A program made the translations under genes and the position numbers. This document shows positions 9,350 to 18,940 of a DNA stretch of 64,000 nucleotides, in pieces. Source of the stretch: Paraburkholderia bryophila (lineage in GTDB: Bacteria > Pseudomonadota > Gammaproteobacteria > Burkholderiales > Burkholderiaceae). The notes under the pieces were generated by a model, which had not been told where the DNA came from, searched no databases, and was given only the letters and a program-made list of their open reading frames with translations. The stretch covers positions 186,001 to 250,000 of the forward strand of contig NZ_QLTK01000001.1 of assembly GCF_003269035.1 (NCBI RefSeq). Direction: 5' to 3'. The stretch's first letter is position 1; the number at the start of each line of letters is the position of its first letter.

Positions 9350-11071
9350 TCAAACCCGCACCGCCGGCGGCACATACCGGCACTCATAGCGCTTGCGCAC
9401 CGTGCCGTTCTCGTCGACGCTCTCCAGATAGACGTCGAATTGCCACAGCCGCGCCATGTGCTTGAGCACTTCCTCGCTGTCCCCCGACAGATGCCGGTTG
9501 TCGCTCATGAAGTGCCGCAGCGTCAAACTCCGGTCGCCGCGCGTATTGACCGCCCACACCTGAATATTCGGCTCCCGGTGGTGCATGTCGTACTGCCGCG
9601 ACAACGCCTGACGCACGTACTGGTAACCGCTGTCGTCGTGAATCGCCGAGACTTCGAGGGAATCGCGCATGTCGTCGTCGAGCACCGAGAACAGGCGCAT
9701 TTCCCGGATCAGATGGGGCGACAGATACTGTGCGACGAAACTCTCGTCCTTGAAGTTGCGCATCGCGTAGTGCATGGCAGGCAGCCACGGACTGCCGGCG
9801 AGCTCGGGAAACCAGCGGCGGTCTTCTTCGGTGGGCGCTTCGCAGATGCGGCGAATGTCGCTCATCATCGAAAAACCGAGCGCGTACGGGTTGATGCCGC
9901 TGTAATACTGCTTCGTGACGGGCGGCTGGTAGACCACGTTGCTGTGCGAATGGAGAAACTCCATCATGAAGCCGTCTTCCAGCTTGCCTTGCGCGTACAT
10001 GGTGTTGAGCAGCGTGTAGTGCCAGAACGTCGCCCAGCCTTCGTTCATGACCTGGGTCTGCCGTTGCGGGTAGAAATACTGGCCCACCTTGCGCACGATA
10101 CGGATCACCTCCCGCTCCCACGGCTCCAGCAGCGGTGCATTCTTCTCCGCGAAATACAGCAGGTTTTCCTGCGGCTCGGGCGGATAGCGCTCCTCGATTT
10201 CCTCCGGCAACGGCGTATGCCGGGTCGGCAAGGTACGCCACAGTTCATTGACCTGCGACTGCAAATATGCCTCGCGTTCGCGGCGCGCCGCGAATTCCTT
10301 TTCGAGCGACAGCTTCTGCGGACGTTTGTAACGGTCCACGCCGTAATTCATCAACGCATGGCACGAGTCGAGCAACTCCTCGACCCGGTCGAGACCAAAG
10401 CGCTCCTCGCACTCGGCGATGTAATTCTTCGCGTAGACGAGGTAGTCGATGATGGCATGCGCATCCGTCCACAACCTGAACAGGTAGTTGCCCTTGAAGA
10501 ACGAGTTGTGTCCATAGGCCGCATGCGCGATGACGAGCGCCTGCATCGTCATCGTGTTCTCTTCCATCAGGTAGGCGATGCAAGGGTTCGAATTGATGAC
10601 GATCTCGTACGCGAGCCCCATCTGCCCGCGACGGTAGCTTTTTTCGGTCGAGAGAAAGTGTTTGCCGAACGACCAGTGACGGTAGTTCACCGGCATACCG
10701 ACGGACGCGTAAGCGTCCATCATCTGTTCGGCGCTGATGAGTTCGAGCTGGATCGGATACACGTCGAGCTCATATTGCTCTGCAACACGGGCAATATGCG
10801 AGTCGTACTCTTCGATCAATTCGAAGGTCCAGTCGGACGGGCACGGCAGAGGCCGTCTATCGGCTACGTTCATACGGACTTCCCTTTGCCCCTCAGTGGG
10901 CGTTCCGGTGTGTCCCCGTGCTGCAGCGGTGTCGACTGCTGCTCCGGCAGTAGCGGAGCCCGGCGGCCGCGCTGTTGCCTCGGCATGCCCCGACTGTTGC
11001 TGCTGCGGCACGCCTTTCCCGCGCTCCGGCGGATAGCCGCGCGCTTCGTTGTGCAGGTGCTTCGACGTCAT
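9350..11071 (-). CDS. SpoVR family protein (YcgB-like)
   Basis: This member of the SpoVR family (E. coli YcgB, about 510 residues) is easily recognised from SEQMMDAYASVGMPVNY, FGKHFLSTE, NSNPCIAYLMEENT, GHNSFFKGNYLF and QVMNEGWATFWHYT. The family is linked to stress and stationary phase; its biochemical role is unsettled, although the conserved HxH/E-type residues suggest a metal site. The 573-residue frame begins at an ATG overlapping the yeaH stop (ATGA), implying translational coupling. An ATG at 10873 preceded by GGGAAG would give about 507 residues, the usual family length. The extra 66 residues are Gln/Ala/Gly-rich and unlike the rest, so either start is possible. Confidence 0.93.
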   Translation of the reverse strand: MTSKHLHNEARGYPPERGKGVPQQQQSGHAEATARPPGSATAGAAVDTAAARGHTGTPTEGQREVRMNVADRRPLPCPSDWTFELIEEYDSHIARVAEQYELDVYPIQLELISAEQMMDAYASVGMPVNYRHWSFGKHFLSTEKSYRRGQMGLAYEIVINSNPCIAYLMEENTMTMQALVIAHAAYGHNSFFKGNYLFRLWTDAHAIIDYLVYAKNYIAECEERFGLDRVEELLDSCHALMNYGVDRYKRPQKLSLEKEFAARREREAYLQSQVNELWRTLPTRHTPLPEEIEERYPPEPQENLLYFAEKNAPLLEPWEREVIRIVRKVGQYFYPQRQTQVMNEGWATFWHYTLLNTMYAQGKLEDGFMMEFLHSHSNVVYQPPVTKQYYSGINPYALGFSMMSDIRRICEAPTEEDRRWFPELAGSPWLPAMHYAMRNFKDESFVAQYLSPHLIREMRLFSVLDDDMRDSLEVSAIHDDSGYQYVRQALSRQYDMHHREPNIQVWAVNTRGDRSLTLRHFMSDNRHLSGDSEEVLKHMARLWQFDVYLESVDENGTVRKRYECRYVPPAVRV

Positions 11072-12339
11072 GACGACGCAACCTGCTTTTCAAACAGTTC
11101 ACGAAACACCGGATAGATATCAGCCGCGGTCTCGACCTTTTTCATTGCCATATGCGGTTGGCTCAACGCCAGTTGCGCATATTCGAGCCACAGATTCTGC
11201 TCTTCGGGCGTTACCTGAATATACGCAAAATAGCGCACCTTCTCCAGGATGTCATCCGAGAGTATCTTGCGGCACTTCGGCGAGTCGTCGGTCCAGTTGT
11301 CGCCGTCCGACGCCTGGGCGCCGTAAATATTCCATTCAGTCGGCGAGTAGCGCTCATCCATCACCTTCTGCATCAGCTCCAGCGCGCTCGACACCACGGT
11401 GCCGCCGCTTTCGGTCGAATGGAAGAACGTGTCTTCGTCGACCTCTTCGGCGCGCGTGTGGTGGCGAATGAAGACGACTTCGATCTTCTCGTAGTTCCGC
11501 TTGAGGAACAGATACAGCAGAATGAAAAAGCGCTTGGCGAGGTCCTTGCGCTGCTCGTCCATGGAACCGGAGACATCCATCAGACAGAACATCACGGCCT
11601 GGCTGGACGGCGTGGGCTGCTTCACGCGATTCACATAGCGCAGATCGAACGGATCGATAAACGGAATCCGCCAGATGCGCCCGCGCAAATGATGGATCTC
11701 CTCCTCGAGCAGTTTGATCTCTTCGCGGCGGTCGTCGGGGTCGGCCTTCATGACTTCCAGTTGCCGTTCCATCTCGTGCAACTGGTTGACGAGCGGCGCC
11801 CCGAGCGCGATGCGGCGGCCGAGCGCGCTGCGCAGCGAACGGACCACGTCGATATTGTTCGGCGTGCCTTCCGCGGCCCAGCCCGCGCGGATGCTTTTCC
11901 ACGTCGGCACGGCCATCAGATGCGTTTTGACGAGTCGCGGCAGTTCGAGATCGTCGAAGAAATACTGCATGAATTCTTCGCGGCTCAGCTCGAACACGAA
12001 GTCGTCCTGCCCGTCGCCTTCGTTGCTGGCCTGATTACCGCCGCCTCCACCGCCGCCGCCCTGGGGGCGCTGGATCTTGTCGCCGCGAATGTAGTCGGCG
12101 TTGCCCGGGTGCACCATCTCCCGCTTGCCGCCGGGACCGTGCCGGAACGACGGCTCAGCAATGTCCTTGCGTGGGATCGTGATGCTCTGGGTGTTCTGAA
12201 TGTCTTTGATGCTGCGGTCGCGCACCGCTTCCGAAACGGCGCGACGAATGTAGTTCTTGACGCGACGCAAAAACCGCTCGCGATTCGCAATGCTCTTGTT
12301 TTTGCCAGCTAACCTGCGGTCGATAATTTGATGAAGCAC
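11068..12339 (-). CDS. yeaH: YeaH/YhbH family protein (DUF444)
   Basis: A 423-residue protein close to E. coli YeaH (427). It starts VLHQIIDRRLAGKNKSIANRE after re-siting to a GTG at 12339, which has AGGGAG seven bases upstream; the frame to 12435 adds unrelated residues. It contains a von Willebrand-like segment (LMDVSGSMDE, a DxSxS metal site) near residue 245 and a run of eight glycines near residue 97. YeaH acts with the kinase YeaG/PrkA in starvation responses of enterobacteria. It overlaps spoVR by four bases and follows prkA by about 230 bases. Confidence 0.92.
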   Translation of the reverse strand: MLHQIIDRRLAGKNKSIANRERFLRRVKNYIRRAVSEAVRDRSIKDIQNTQSITIPRKDIAEPSFRHGPGGKREMVHPGNADYIRGDKIQRPQGGGGGGGGNQASNEGDGQDDFVFELSREEFMQYFFDDLELPRLVKTHLMAVPTWKSIRAGWAAEGTPNNIDVVRSLRSALGRRIALGAPLVNQLHEMERQLEVMKADPDDRREEIKLLEEEIHHLRGRIWRIPFIDPFDLRYVNRVKQPTPSSQAVMFCLMDVSGSMDEQRKDLAKRFFILLYLFLKRNYEKIEVVFIRHHTRAEEVDEDTFFHSTESGGTVVSSALELMQKVMDERYSPTEWNIYGAQASDGDNWTDDSPKCRKILSDDILEKVRYFAYIQVTPEEQNLWLEYAQLALSQPHMAMKKVETAADIYPVFRELFEKQVASS

Positions 12340-12416
12340 GCCCGGTCTCCCTTGTCGGTCCAGGTTAGCGCCTGAGTGCTGACCTGGCCCCCATGCAGAG
12401 CATGTCGGCCGGCATC

Positions 12417-12551
12417 GGCGCCTGGTGGCGCCCATGCCCTACCCCCACACGCCGCACTTATTTCCGGTGCGCGAGACGCACGCTGCCTGATGCAACGCTA
12501 TGTCCATGCAGCTTGCGCCTCGCAGGGTGTCCGCGCGGTCGGACCGCGCGG
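12417..12551 (-). repeat. two hairpins in the prkA-yeaH intercistronic region
   Basis: GGCGCC-TGGT-GGCGCC at 12417-12432 and CCGCGCGGTC-G-GACCGCGCGG at 12531-12551 are both perfect inverted repeats. The second begins 17 bases past the prkA stop on the mRNA. Neither has a U tract, so processing, 3'-end protection or partial attenuation within the operon is more likely than full termination. Confidence 0.5.
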
Positions 12552-12568
12552 GCGGCACGCGGTGCAGG

Positions 12569-14491
12569 TCATGACGACTTGCGCACGCGCAGATACCAGT
12601 CACACAGCAAGCGCACCTGCTTCGGCGTATAGCCCTTCGTCACCATGCGATTGACGAAGTCTTCGTGCTTGCGTTGCTCTTCCGCCGAGCCTTTCGCGTT
12701 GAACGAGATCACCGGCAACAGCTCTTCCGTGTTCGAGAACATCTTCTTTTCGATCACGACGCGCAGCTTCTCGTAGCTGATCCACGCGGGATTCTTCCCC
12801 GCATTCGCAGCACGCGCGCGCAGCACGAAGTTCACGATCTCGTTGCGGAAGTCCTTCGGGTTGCTGATGCCCGCGGGTTTCTCGATCTTCTCCAACTCGG
12901 CGTTCAACGCCGCACGATCGAAGCTCTCGCCGGTGTCGTGGTCGCGGAATTCCTGGTCCTGAATCCAGAAGTCCGCGTACGTCACATAACGATCGAAGAT
13001 GTTCTGACCGTACTCGGAATACGACTCCAGGTACGCGGTCTGAATCTCCTTGCCGATAAACTCGGCATAGCGCGAGGCGAGCACGTCTTTGATGAACGAC
13101 AGATACTTCTGCTCGGTTTCCGGCGGGAACTGCTCGCGTTCGATCTGCTGTTCGAGCACGTACATCAGATGCACCGGATTGGCCGCGACTTCGGTCGAAT
13201 CGAAGTTGAAGACACGCGACAGGATCTTGAACGCGAAGCGGGTCGACACCCCGGTCATGCCTTCGTCCACGCCCGCGAAATCGCGGTACTCCTGGTACGA
13301 TTTGGCCTTCGGATCGGTGTCCTTCAGGTTCTCGCCGTCATACACCTGCATCTTCGAGAACAGACTCGAATTCTCCGGCTCCTGCAGGCGCGTGAGCACC
13401 GACATCTGCGCCATCATCTTCAGCGTGCCCGGTGCGCAGACCGCATTCGCCAGCGACGAATTGCGCAGCAGCTTCTCGTAAATCTTGACCTCTTCACCGT
13501 AGCGCAGGCAGTACGGCACCTTCACGACGAAGATGCGGTCGAGCAGTGCTTCGTTGTTGCGGTTGTTGCGGAACGCCTTCCATTCGGACTCGTTCGAGTG
13601 CGCGAGGATCACGCCGTCGAACGGAATCGCGCCGAACCCTTCCGTGCCCTTGAAGTTGCCTTCCTGGGTAGCGGTCAACAACGGGTGCAAGACCTTGATC
13701 GGCGCCTTGAACATTTCGACGAACTCGAGCAGACCCTGATTGGCGAGACACAAACCACCGGAGTAGCTGTACGCGTCCGCGTCGTCTTGTGCGTACTGTT
13801 CGAGCTTGCGGATGTCGACCTTGCCGACCAGCGACGAAATGTCCTGGTTGTTTTCGTCGCCCGGCTCGGTCTTGGCGATACCGATCTGGCGAAGGATCGA
13901 CGGGTAGCGGCGCACCACCTTGAACTTGCGGATGTCGCCGTTGTATTCGTGCAGGCGCTTCACCGCCCACGGACTCAGAATGCTTTTCAGGTAGCGGCGT
14001 GGAATGCCATATTGTTCTTCGAGGATCGGACCGTCTTCCTCATAGTCGAAGAGACCGAGGGGCGATTCGTTGACGGGCGAGCCCTTGATCGAATAGAACG
14101 GCACGCGTTCCATGAGCTGTTTCAGGCGTTCCGCGATCGACGATTTGCCACCGCCGACCGGACCCAACAAATACAGAATCTGTTTCTTTTCCTCGAGCCC
14201 CTGGGCCGAGTGCCGGAAGTAGGCGACGACCTGCTCGATCACCTCTTCCATTCCGTAAAACTCGCGGAATGCGGGGTATACCTTGATGACCTTGTTCGCG
14301 AAGATTCGCGACATGCGCGGATCGTTGCGAGTGTCGATCTGTTCCGGTTCTCCGATTGCCGTCAACATGCGTTCGCCAGCAGTGGCGTACGCGGCGGGAT
14401 TGTCTTTGCAGAGCGCGAGATACTCCTCGAGCGAGAGTTCATCTTCTCGCGTTTTCTCGAAGCGGGTCGCGAAACTGCTGTAGATATCCAT
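12569..14491 (-). CDS. prkA: PrkA-type serine protein kinase (YeaG)
   Basis: A 640-residue protein of the PrkA family. It has an AAA+-like N-terminal domain with Walker A GPVGGGKSS at residues 110-118 and a C-terminal kinase-like region. E. coli YeaG (644 residues) autophosphorylates and works with YeaH under sustained nitrogen starvation; in Bacillus, PrkA affects sporulation. GGAGGTAGC precedes the ATG at 14491. It is the first gene of prkA-yeaH-spoVR, an order shared widely among proteobacteria. No clear promoter was found upstream. Confidence 0.95.
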   Translation of the reverse strand: MDIYSSFATRFEKTREDELSLEEYLALCKDNPAAYATAGERMLTAIGEPEQIDTRNDPRMSRIFANKVIKVYPAFREFYGMEEVIEQVVAYFRHSAQGLEEKKQILYLLGPVGGGKSSIAERLKQLMERVPFYSIKGSPVNESPLGLFDYEEDGPILEEQYGIPRRYLKSILSPWAVKRLHEYNGDIRKFKVVRRYPSILRQIGIAKTEPGDENNQDISSLVGKVDIRKLEQYAQDDADAYSYSGGLCLANQGLLEFVEMFKAPIKVLHPLLTATQEGNFKGTEGFGAIPFDGVILAHSNESEWKAFRNNRNNEALLDRIFVVKVPYCLRYGEEVKIYEKLLRNSSLANAVCAPGTLKMMAQMSVLTRLQEPENSSLFSKMQVYDGENLKDTDPKAKSYQEYRDFAGVDEGMTGVSTRFAFKILSRVFNFDSTEVAANPVHLMYVLEQQIEREQFPPETEQKYLSFIKDVLASRYAEFIGKEIQTAYLESYSEYGQNIFDRYVTYADFWIQDQEFRDHDTGESFDRAALNAELEKIEKPAGISNPKDFRNEIVNFVLRARAANAGKNPAWISYEKLRVVIEKKMFSNTEELLPVISFNAKGSAEEQRKHEDFVNRMVTKGYTPKQVRLLCDWYLRVRKSS

Positions 14492-15477
14492 GCTACCTCC
14501 TCGCCGAAGTCTAGACCGATGTCGTGCGCGGCGCGCTATTCGGAAACGACATCGCTCGAATTCATCCTAAACCCTTTTAAATTTTTTTTCACGAACTACG
14601 TTGCGAAAATCGCGCCGCATTCGCCTCCCGACATTCCTCACTTGGAAACACACTTTCCACCACCTACAATCTTGCGCTCACATCGTAGCGATCGATGCGC
14701 ACGCTTGCTGCCTGTTTTACGGCCTGATTCGTGACCAGGCCGTCGACGTTCACACTGGCCTGCTCGTGTTACATCGTTCACTTGGCCGCTCACCTGGCAC
14801 TGCTGCCCAGTGCGCGGTCAGCGTGTCATTGCACCGTTCGTCCAGTTACATCGAACGATCTCACTGCGATATCGGACGCCCTGTCTGCATGCGCACACTT
14901 CGTTGCCGAAAGCGTGGAGAGTCTGCACGTTTGCCACACACCGCTCGAACCGCGTCTGCCTTTTTTCCACAACGCGCGACACCGGCATCCGGTCTACAAC
15001 GCACGCTGCCTGTTACATGTTCATGTGCCGCTGTGGTCTGAATGTGGTCCGCCAGCGTGATCGCACGATACATCGTCAGGCTGTTCGTCATCGCGTGGCC
15101 CATTTTGTTCCGCGCTTTCCGCGCATTCCGCGTTACATGACAAACGCGCCATCTTGCGTCGCGCGTCATGCATGCTGTGCGCGCGAACCCTTGCGCGTTT
15201 CGCATTAACCGCGTCGTGAACAGGGTCAGCCGCTGCTCTTGCTCGACGCCTCTATAACTGGATGACGGCGACGCGGCCAACGGCTTTCATAGGTGTATAC
15301 GGCAAAGCCGCCGCGACAGATGCGACAAATGTAAAACGGCCACCCGCAGGCAGCCGTTGGTTTAAAGCTCTGTCACGCCGGTGAGAACGTGACGGGCAAA
15401 TGTCACCCGCGTCGCTGCCTGATGGATGAGCAGCAAAGGTGAAACATCGCCGCAACGAGCGGCAAGCCGCCGCGCGT
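14492..15477. other. 986-bp intergenic region without a convincing gene
   Basis: Open frames here (for example 14601-15041) are rich in Cys, His and Arg, overlap each other in several frames and lack ribosome sites, so they do not look coding. The stretch 14640-15240 is pyrimidine-rich and less GC-rich than its surroundings. GTTACAT occurs four times (14768, 14845, 15012, 15132). The left end should hold the prkA promoter; the right end holds the hydratase terminator. Confidence 0.6.
15335..15358 (-). terminator. probable terminator of the hydratase gene
   Basis: AACGGC and GCCGTT form a stem with a 12-base loop. On the minus strand the stem is followed by TTTTAC. It lies about 120 bp beyond the hydratase stop codon. 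The short stem makes this moderate evidence. Confidence 0.5.
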
Positions 15478-16239
15478 TCAGGTCAGTTCAATCTCCACGT
15501 CCCCGAGACCGTCGATGCGCCCGCGTACGAGCCCCGGTTCGGCCAGCTTGATGCCGCCGACATAGGAGCCGGTCGTGATGGTCCAGTCCGGCTCGATGGT
15601 GATGCCCATCGCGGCGCAATGGTTGACGAACCAGACCAGCAGTTCGCGCGGGTCGCCGGCCGGGTTGCCGGTGGCCTCGGGCAACAGCGAGTCGCCGTTG
15701 AAGCTCAGTGCCAGTTCGGGCGAAACGAAGTCGAAGCCGCGCGCGAGTCCCGCATAGGCCACCGCGTGACCGGCGATCAGCGCGCCGTTGTTCTGGGCGT
15801 CGGCCAGTTGCGCGAGCGGCGCGACATTCGGCCACTCCGCGAAGCGGCTATCGACGATCTCGATGGCGGGCAACACGACGCCGACTTTCGCCAGCACTTC
15901 GTCGCGCGCATAGGCGCGGCCGCGCGGTTCGATCGCTTCGGCGAAACGGAACGCGATCTCCAGTTCCACCAGCACGCGGAAGAACGCGCCGCGCGCGGCC
16001 CGCGCCGGCGACGGCAACACCAGCGAAGCCGGGATCGGCGCGCCCGCACCGGGGCCGCCCGGCGCTTTTGCGCCGATCTTCCACGCGCCGGTCGAGTCGC
16101 CGAGGCCCGCAATGACCGCCTGCTGGATCGCATAGGCCGTGGCCGCGTCGGGCGGCAGGCTGTCGGGTGCGGGCGTGTCGATCAGCCGATGCTGCCGGCG
16201 TGCTTCGACGAGGCGTTGCGCAAGATCGTATTGCGTCAT
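15478..16239 (-). CDS. 2-keto-4-pentenoate hydratase family protein
   Basis: A 253-residue protein of the MhpD/FahA superfamily. VELEIAFRF carries the metal-binding acidic pair (ExE), and AYAIQQAVIA, AWKIGAK and GNPAGDPRELLVWFVN match hydratases that add water to 2-hydroxypenta-2,4-dienoate in meta-cleavage pathways, or the related oxalocrotonate decarboxylases. No other aromatic-degradation gene is adjacent, so the pathway is unclear. It is a single-gene unit on the minus strand with its own probable terminator. Confidence 0.85.
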   Translation of the reverse strand: MTQYDLAQRLVEARRQHRLIDTPAPDSLPPDAATAYAIQQAVIAGLGDSTGAWKIGAKAPGGPGAGAPIPASLVLPSPARAARGAFFRVLVELEIAFRFAEAIEPRGRAYARDEVLAKVGVVLPAIEIVDSRFAEWPNVAPLAQLADAQNNGALIAGHAVAYAGLARGFDFVSPELALSFNGDSLLPEATGNPAGDPRELLVWFVNHCAAMGITIEPDWTITTGSYVGGIKLAEPGLVRGRIDGLGDVEIELT

Positions 16240-16671
16240 GTCGGTCCTTTAGGGCTGGCGCGTTGAGCGGTTCGTTAAGCGGTTGACGGCGGCGTGCGGG
16301 TAGATGGGTGGAGGCCGGGCGCCGCGACCGTGAGCGGCGGCGCGCCTGCCGTTCGGACAGACGATTCGCGGCGGCATTATCGTCGCGGCGTGGCCGTGGC
16401 CGAGCCCGCCCGTCAATGTACCGGATCATGGCGTCCGCCAGGGCACAGGTTGCAGTCGGGGTGTCATCGCGTCGCAATGGGAGCGCAATGGGAGCGCCAT
16501 CGTGATCGCCATTGCGAACCTGATTTGATGCGGCCACCATGAAAAAAACCGCGACTGCTGGCGCAATCGCGGTTTTTCGGTCAACGGGTGGCGATCATCC
16601 ACGACGCGGCGCTTCGATCTGACGCACCGCCGGGAATGAATGTTGCGAGGCTCGACCCGGATCGAGTCCGA
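16240..16671. other. intergenic region between hydratase and chemoreceptor
   Basis: Apart from the chemoreceptor terminator at 16544-16577, nothing recognisable is present. The hydratase promoter should lie in 16240-16500, where no clear -35/-10 pair was found. Confidence 0.5.
16542..16577 (-). terminator. rho-independent terminator of the chemoreceptor gene
   Basis: AAAAACCGCGA and TCGCGGTTTTT are 11-bp complementary arms around a 12-base loop. Read on the minus strand, the stem ends in a run of seven T. It lies about 95 bp past the chemoreceptor stop codon. Confidence 0.85.
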
Positions 16672-18489
16672 TCAGAAAGTTTCCCAATCCTGGTCGCTGC
16701 CGGCGCTGGCCGTCGCCATCGCTTTGGCGGGCGCGCGCACGGGTGTCGCGGCGGCCGCCTTGGGTGCCGTGGCGGCTTGCGGCGCAGCGTGCGCGGGCTG
16801 CTGCGCAGTAGCTTGCGCGGCAGGTTGTGACGTCGTCGAATGCGATGCCACCGGCGAAGCCCCCGAACGCGAGATCTTGCGCGCCGGCGTCGAGCGCACC
16901 GGCGCGCTCATCCGCTTCGGCGCGCTGACCGGCGCCTTGTAAGCGCTTTCGTCGACCTGGAACACGGACACGGCGGTGCGCAGCTTGCCGGCCTGATCTT
17001 CGAGCGACGACGCAGCGGCCGCGGCCTCTTCCACCAGCGCGGCATTCTGCTGCGTCACTTCGTCCATCTGCGTGACGGCGCGCGCCACCTGGTCGATGCC
17101 GCTGCTCTGCTCTTCCGACGCCGCGGCGATCTCGCCCATGATGTCGGTCACGCGCTGCACCGCGCCGATGATCTCGGTCATCGTGCGGCCCGCTTCGTCC
17201 ACCAGCGCCGAGCCCGACTGCACGCGCTCGACCGAGGTGTCGATCAGCTCCTTGATTTCCTTGGCCGCCGCCGACGAGCGCTGCGCGAGGCTGCGCACTT
17301 CGCCGGCCACGACCGCGAAGCCGCGTCCTTCTTCACCGGCCCGCGCCGCTTCCACGGCCGCATTCAGGGCCAGGATGTTGGTCTGGAACGCGATCCCTTC
17401 GATGATCGAGATGATGTCGGCGATCTTCGCCGAGCTCTGATTGATGTCGCCCATCGTGCCGACCACCTGGCCGACCACCGCGCTGCCCTTGTTGGCGATC
17501 TCCGACGCATTGGCCGCGAGCGAGCTCGCCTGGCGGGCGTTGTCGGCGTTCTGCTTGACCGTGCCGGTCAGCTCTTCCATGCTCGACGCGGTTTCCTGCA
17601 GCGCCGAGGCCTGCTCTTCGGTCCGCGACGACAGGTCGATATTGCCGGCCGCGATCTGGCGGGTCGCCGTCGCGATCGATTCGCTGCCGCTCCTCACCGT
17701 ACGCACCGTTTCGGTGAGGCTGCGCTGCATCTTCGCGATGCCTTCGAGCAACTGCCCCATTTCGTCGCGCGACGTGACGATCACCGGGCGGCGCAGATCG
17801 CCGCCGGCGATCGCGTCGAAATGACCGAGCGCTTCGCCGAGCGGCCGGGCGATCGCGCGGCTGAGCGTCAGGTAGGAGAACGCGGCGGCGACCAAGCCAA
17901 GCACCAGCGCACCGATGCTGACGAGGCGGAACGTCTCGAAGCTGCCTTGCGCGGAGTCATAACCCTCGCGCGCCGACGTGAACTGATCCTTGCGCAGCGC
18001 GTCGTCGGCGTTGGCGAGGTCGTTGTACGAGGCTTGCAGACGCTGGGCGCCGCCGAGCACCTTCGCCTGGTCGTTGGCCGCGATGGTCGCCGAAAAAGCG
18101 TCCAGTTGCTGATGCAACGCGTCGCGTTTGGCGACCACGTCCTGCGCGAGACGGTCTTCGTTGGCGTCGCGCGGCAGGTCCATATACTTTTTCCACCACA
18201 TGTCGGAGGTGGTGCGCATTGCGCGCGCACGCTCCAGCGTCGACGCCACGTCCGGCGTGCCGATCATGAACGCGGCGCGATCCAGCGCGAGGCGTTCACG
18301 CGCGGCGAACAGCTCGGCATTGCCGATATCGACGGCGCTCGGCATGGCGTTCGTGAAAGTGTCCTTGTAGGCGTCGTTCGAACGGCTCATGCCGAACAGA
18401 CCGAAAACACCAATGGCAACCAGCAGCGCGGCGAGAAAAGCCATCGTAAGGCCAATCCGCGCCTTGATCGTGATGCCTTTGTTCAACAT
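16672..18489 (-). CDS. methyl-accepting chemotaxis protein
   Basis: A 605-residue inner-membrane chemoreceptor. Order: TM1 about 11-33; periplasmic four-helix-bundle sensor about 35-188; TM2 about 189-209; HAMP; then a signalling domain whose hairpin tip contains IIEGIAFQTNILALNAAVEA and EGRGFAVVAGEVRSLAQRS. A Pro/Ala-rich linker of about 70 residues (about 530-595) ends in DWETF at the extreme C terminus. That is close to the NWETF pentapeptide to which CheR/CheB dock, so it probably recruits the adaptation enzymes. Ligand unknown. It is transcribed alone; a sigma-28-like site lies upstream. Confidence 0.95.
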   Translation of the reverse strand: MLNKGITIKARIGLTMAFLAALLVAIGVFGLFGMSRSNDAYKDTFTNAMPSAVDIGNAELFAARERLALDRAAFMIGTPDVASTLERARAMRTTSDMWWKKYMDLPRDANEDRLAQDVVAKRDALHQQLDAFSATIAANDQAKVLGGAQRLQASYNDLANADDALRKDQFTSAREGYDSAQGSFETFRLVSIGALVLGLVAAAFSYLTLSRAIARPLGEALGHFDAIAGGDLRRPVIVTSRDEMGQLLEGIAKMQRSLTETVRTVRSGSESIATATRQIAAGNIDLSSRTEEQASALQETASSMEELTGTVKQNADNARQASSLAANASEIANKGSAVVGQVVGTMGDINQSSAKIADIISIIEGIAFQTNILALNAAVEAARAGEEGRGFAVVAGEVRSLAQRSSAAAKEIKELIDTSVERVQSGSALVDEAGRTMTEIIGAVQRVTDIMGEIAAASEEQSSGIDQVARAVTQMDEVTQQNAALVEEAAAAASSLEDQAGKLRTAVSVFQVDESAYKAPVSAPKRMSAPVRSTPARKISRSGASPVASHSTTSQPAAQATAQQPAHAAPQAATAPKAAAATPVRAPAKAMATASAGSDQDWETF

Positions 18490-18940
18490 GCTTAATCCTG
18501 TACTTAGACGAAATGAGAGGCTGCGAACGCAGCGCGAAGTGGCGTGTGGCGTCTGCGTGCGGCGCTTTTTGATATGGCGCTCTAATAGTCCCGTTTACGG
18601 CATTCCAACTGCATACTTGAAGGATTTATATAGTATGAAGAAAGCGGATGGAAGGAATTGGAAGGAATTACAAGAAGCTGACGGTGAGCAGCTTGTCACG
18701 GTGTGACGGAGGGAATGCAGAACACGCGCGATGGCTTTGGGTTGCCGCGCAATACGGCGGGTTTTGAGCGTACGACGGTGTTTTACCCGAAACGCATCGC
18801 CGTGGATCACAGTCATGCATTGGCTGCGACCGGTGATTCAGTGTGTGGCCCGAGCACCGAAGGTCGAGCGGTAGACGCCGCCCTCGCTCCGCTGCCACAA
18901 GTGGCGGGCGCTATTCGCTAGCGCTAACGCCGGCTCAGGC
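18490..18940. other. intergenic region between chemoreceptor and rbsR
   Basis: It contains the possible sigma-28 site and an AT-richer patch at 18600-18680. Open frames here lack ribosome sites and plausible composition. No clear terminator for the rbs operon was found, although its 3' end falls here. Confidence 0.45.
18571..18597 (-). promoter_or_regulatory. possible sigma-28 promoter for the chemoreceptor
   Basis: On the minus strand TAAA is followed after exactly 15 bases by GCCATATC, against the flagellar consensus TAAA-N15-GCCGATAA. The first half matches fully; the second only in GCC and by its AT-rich end. It lies about 80 bp upstream of the start codon. Confidence 0.35.

Noticed and set aside
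14601..15060. Overlapping open frames upstream of prkA as genes
   Set aside because: Cys/His/Arg-rich translations in several overlapping frames, no ribosome sites and no family likeness.
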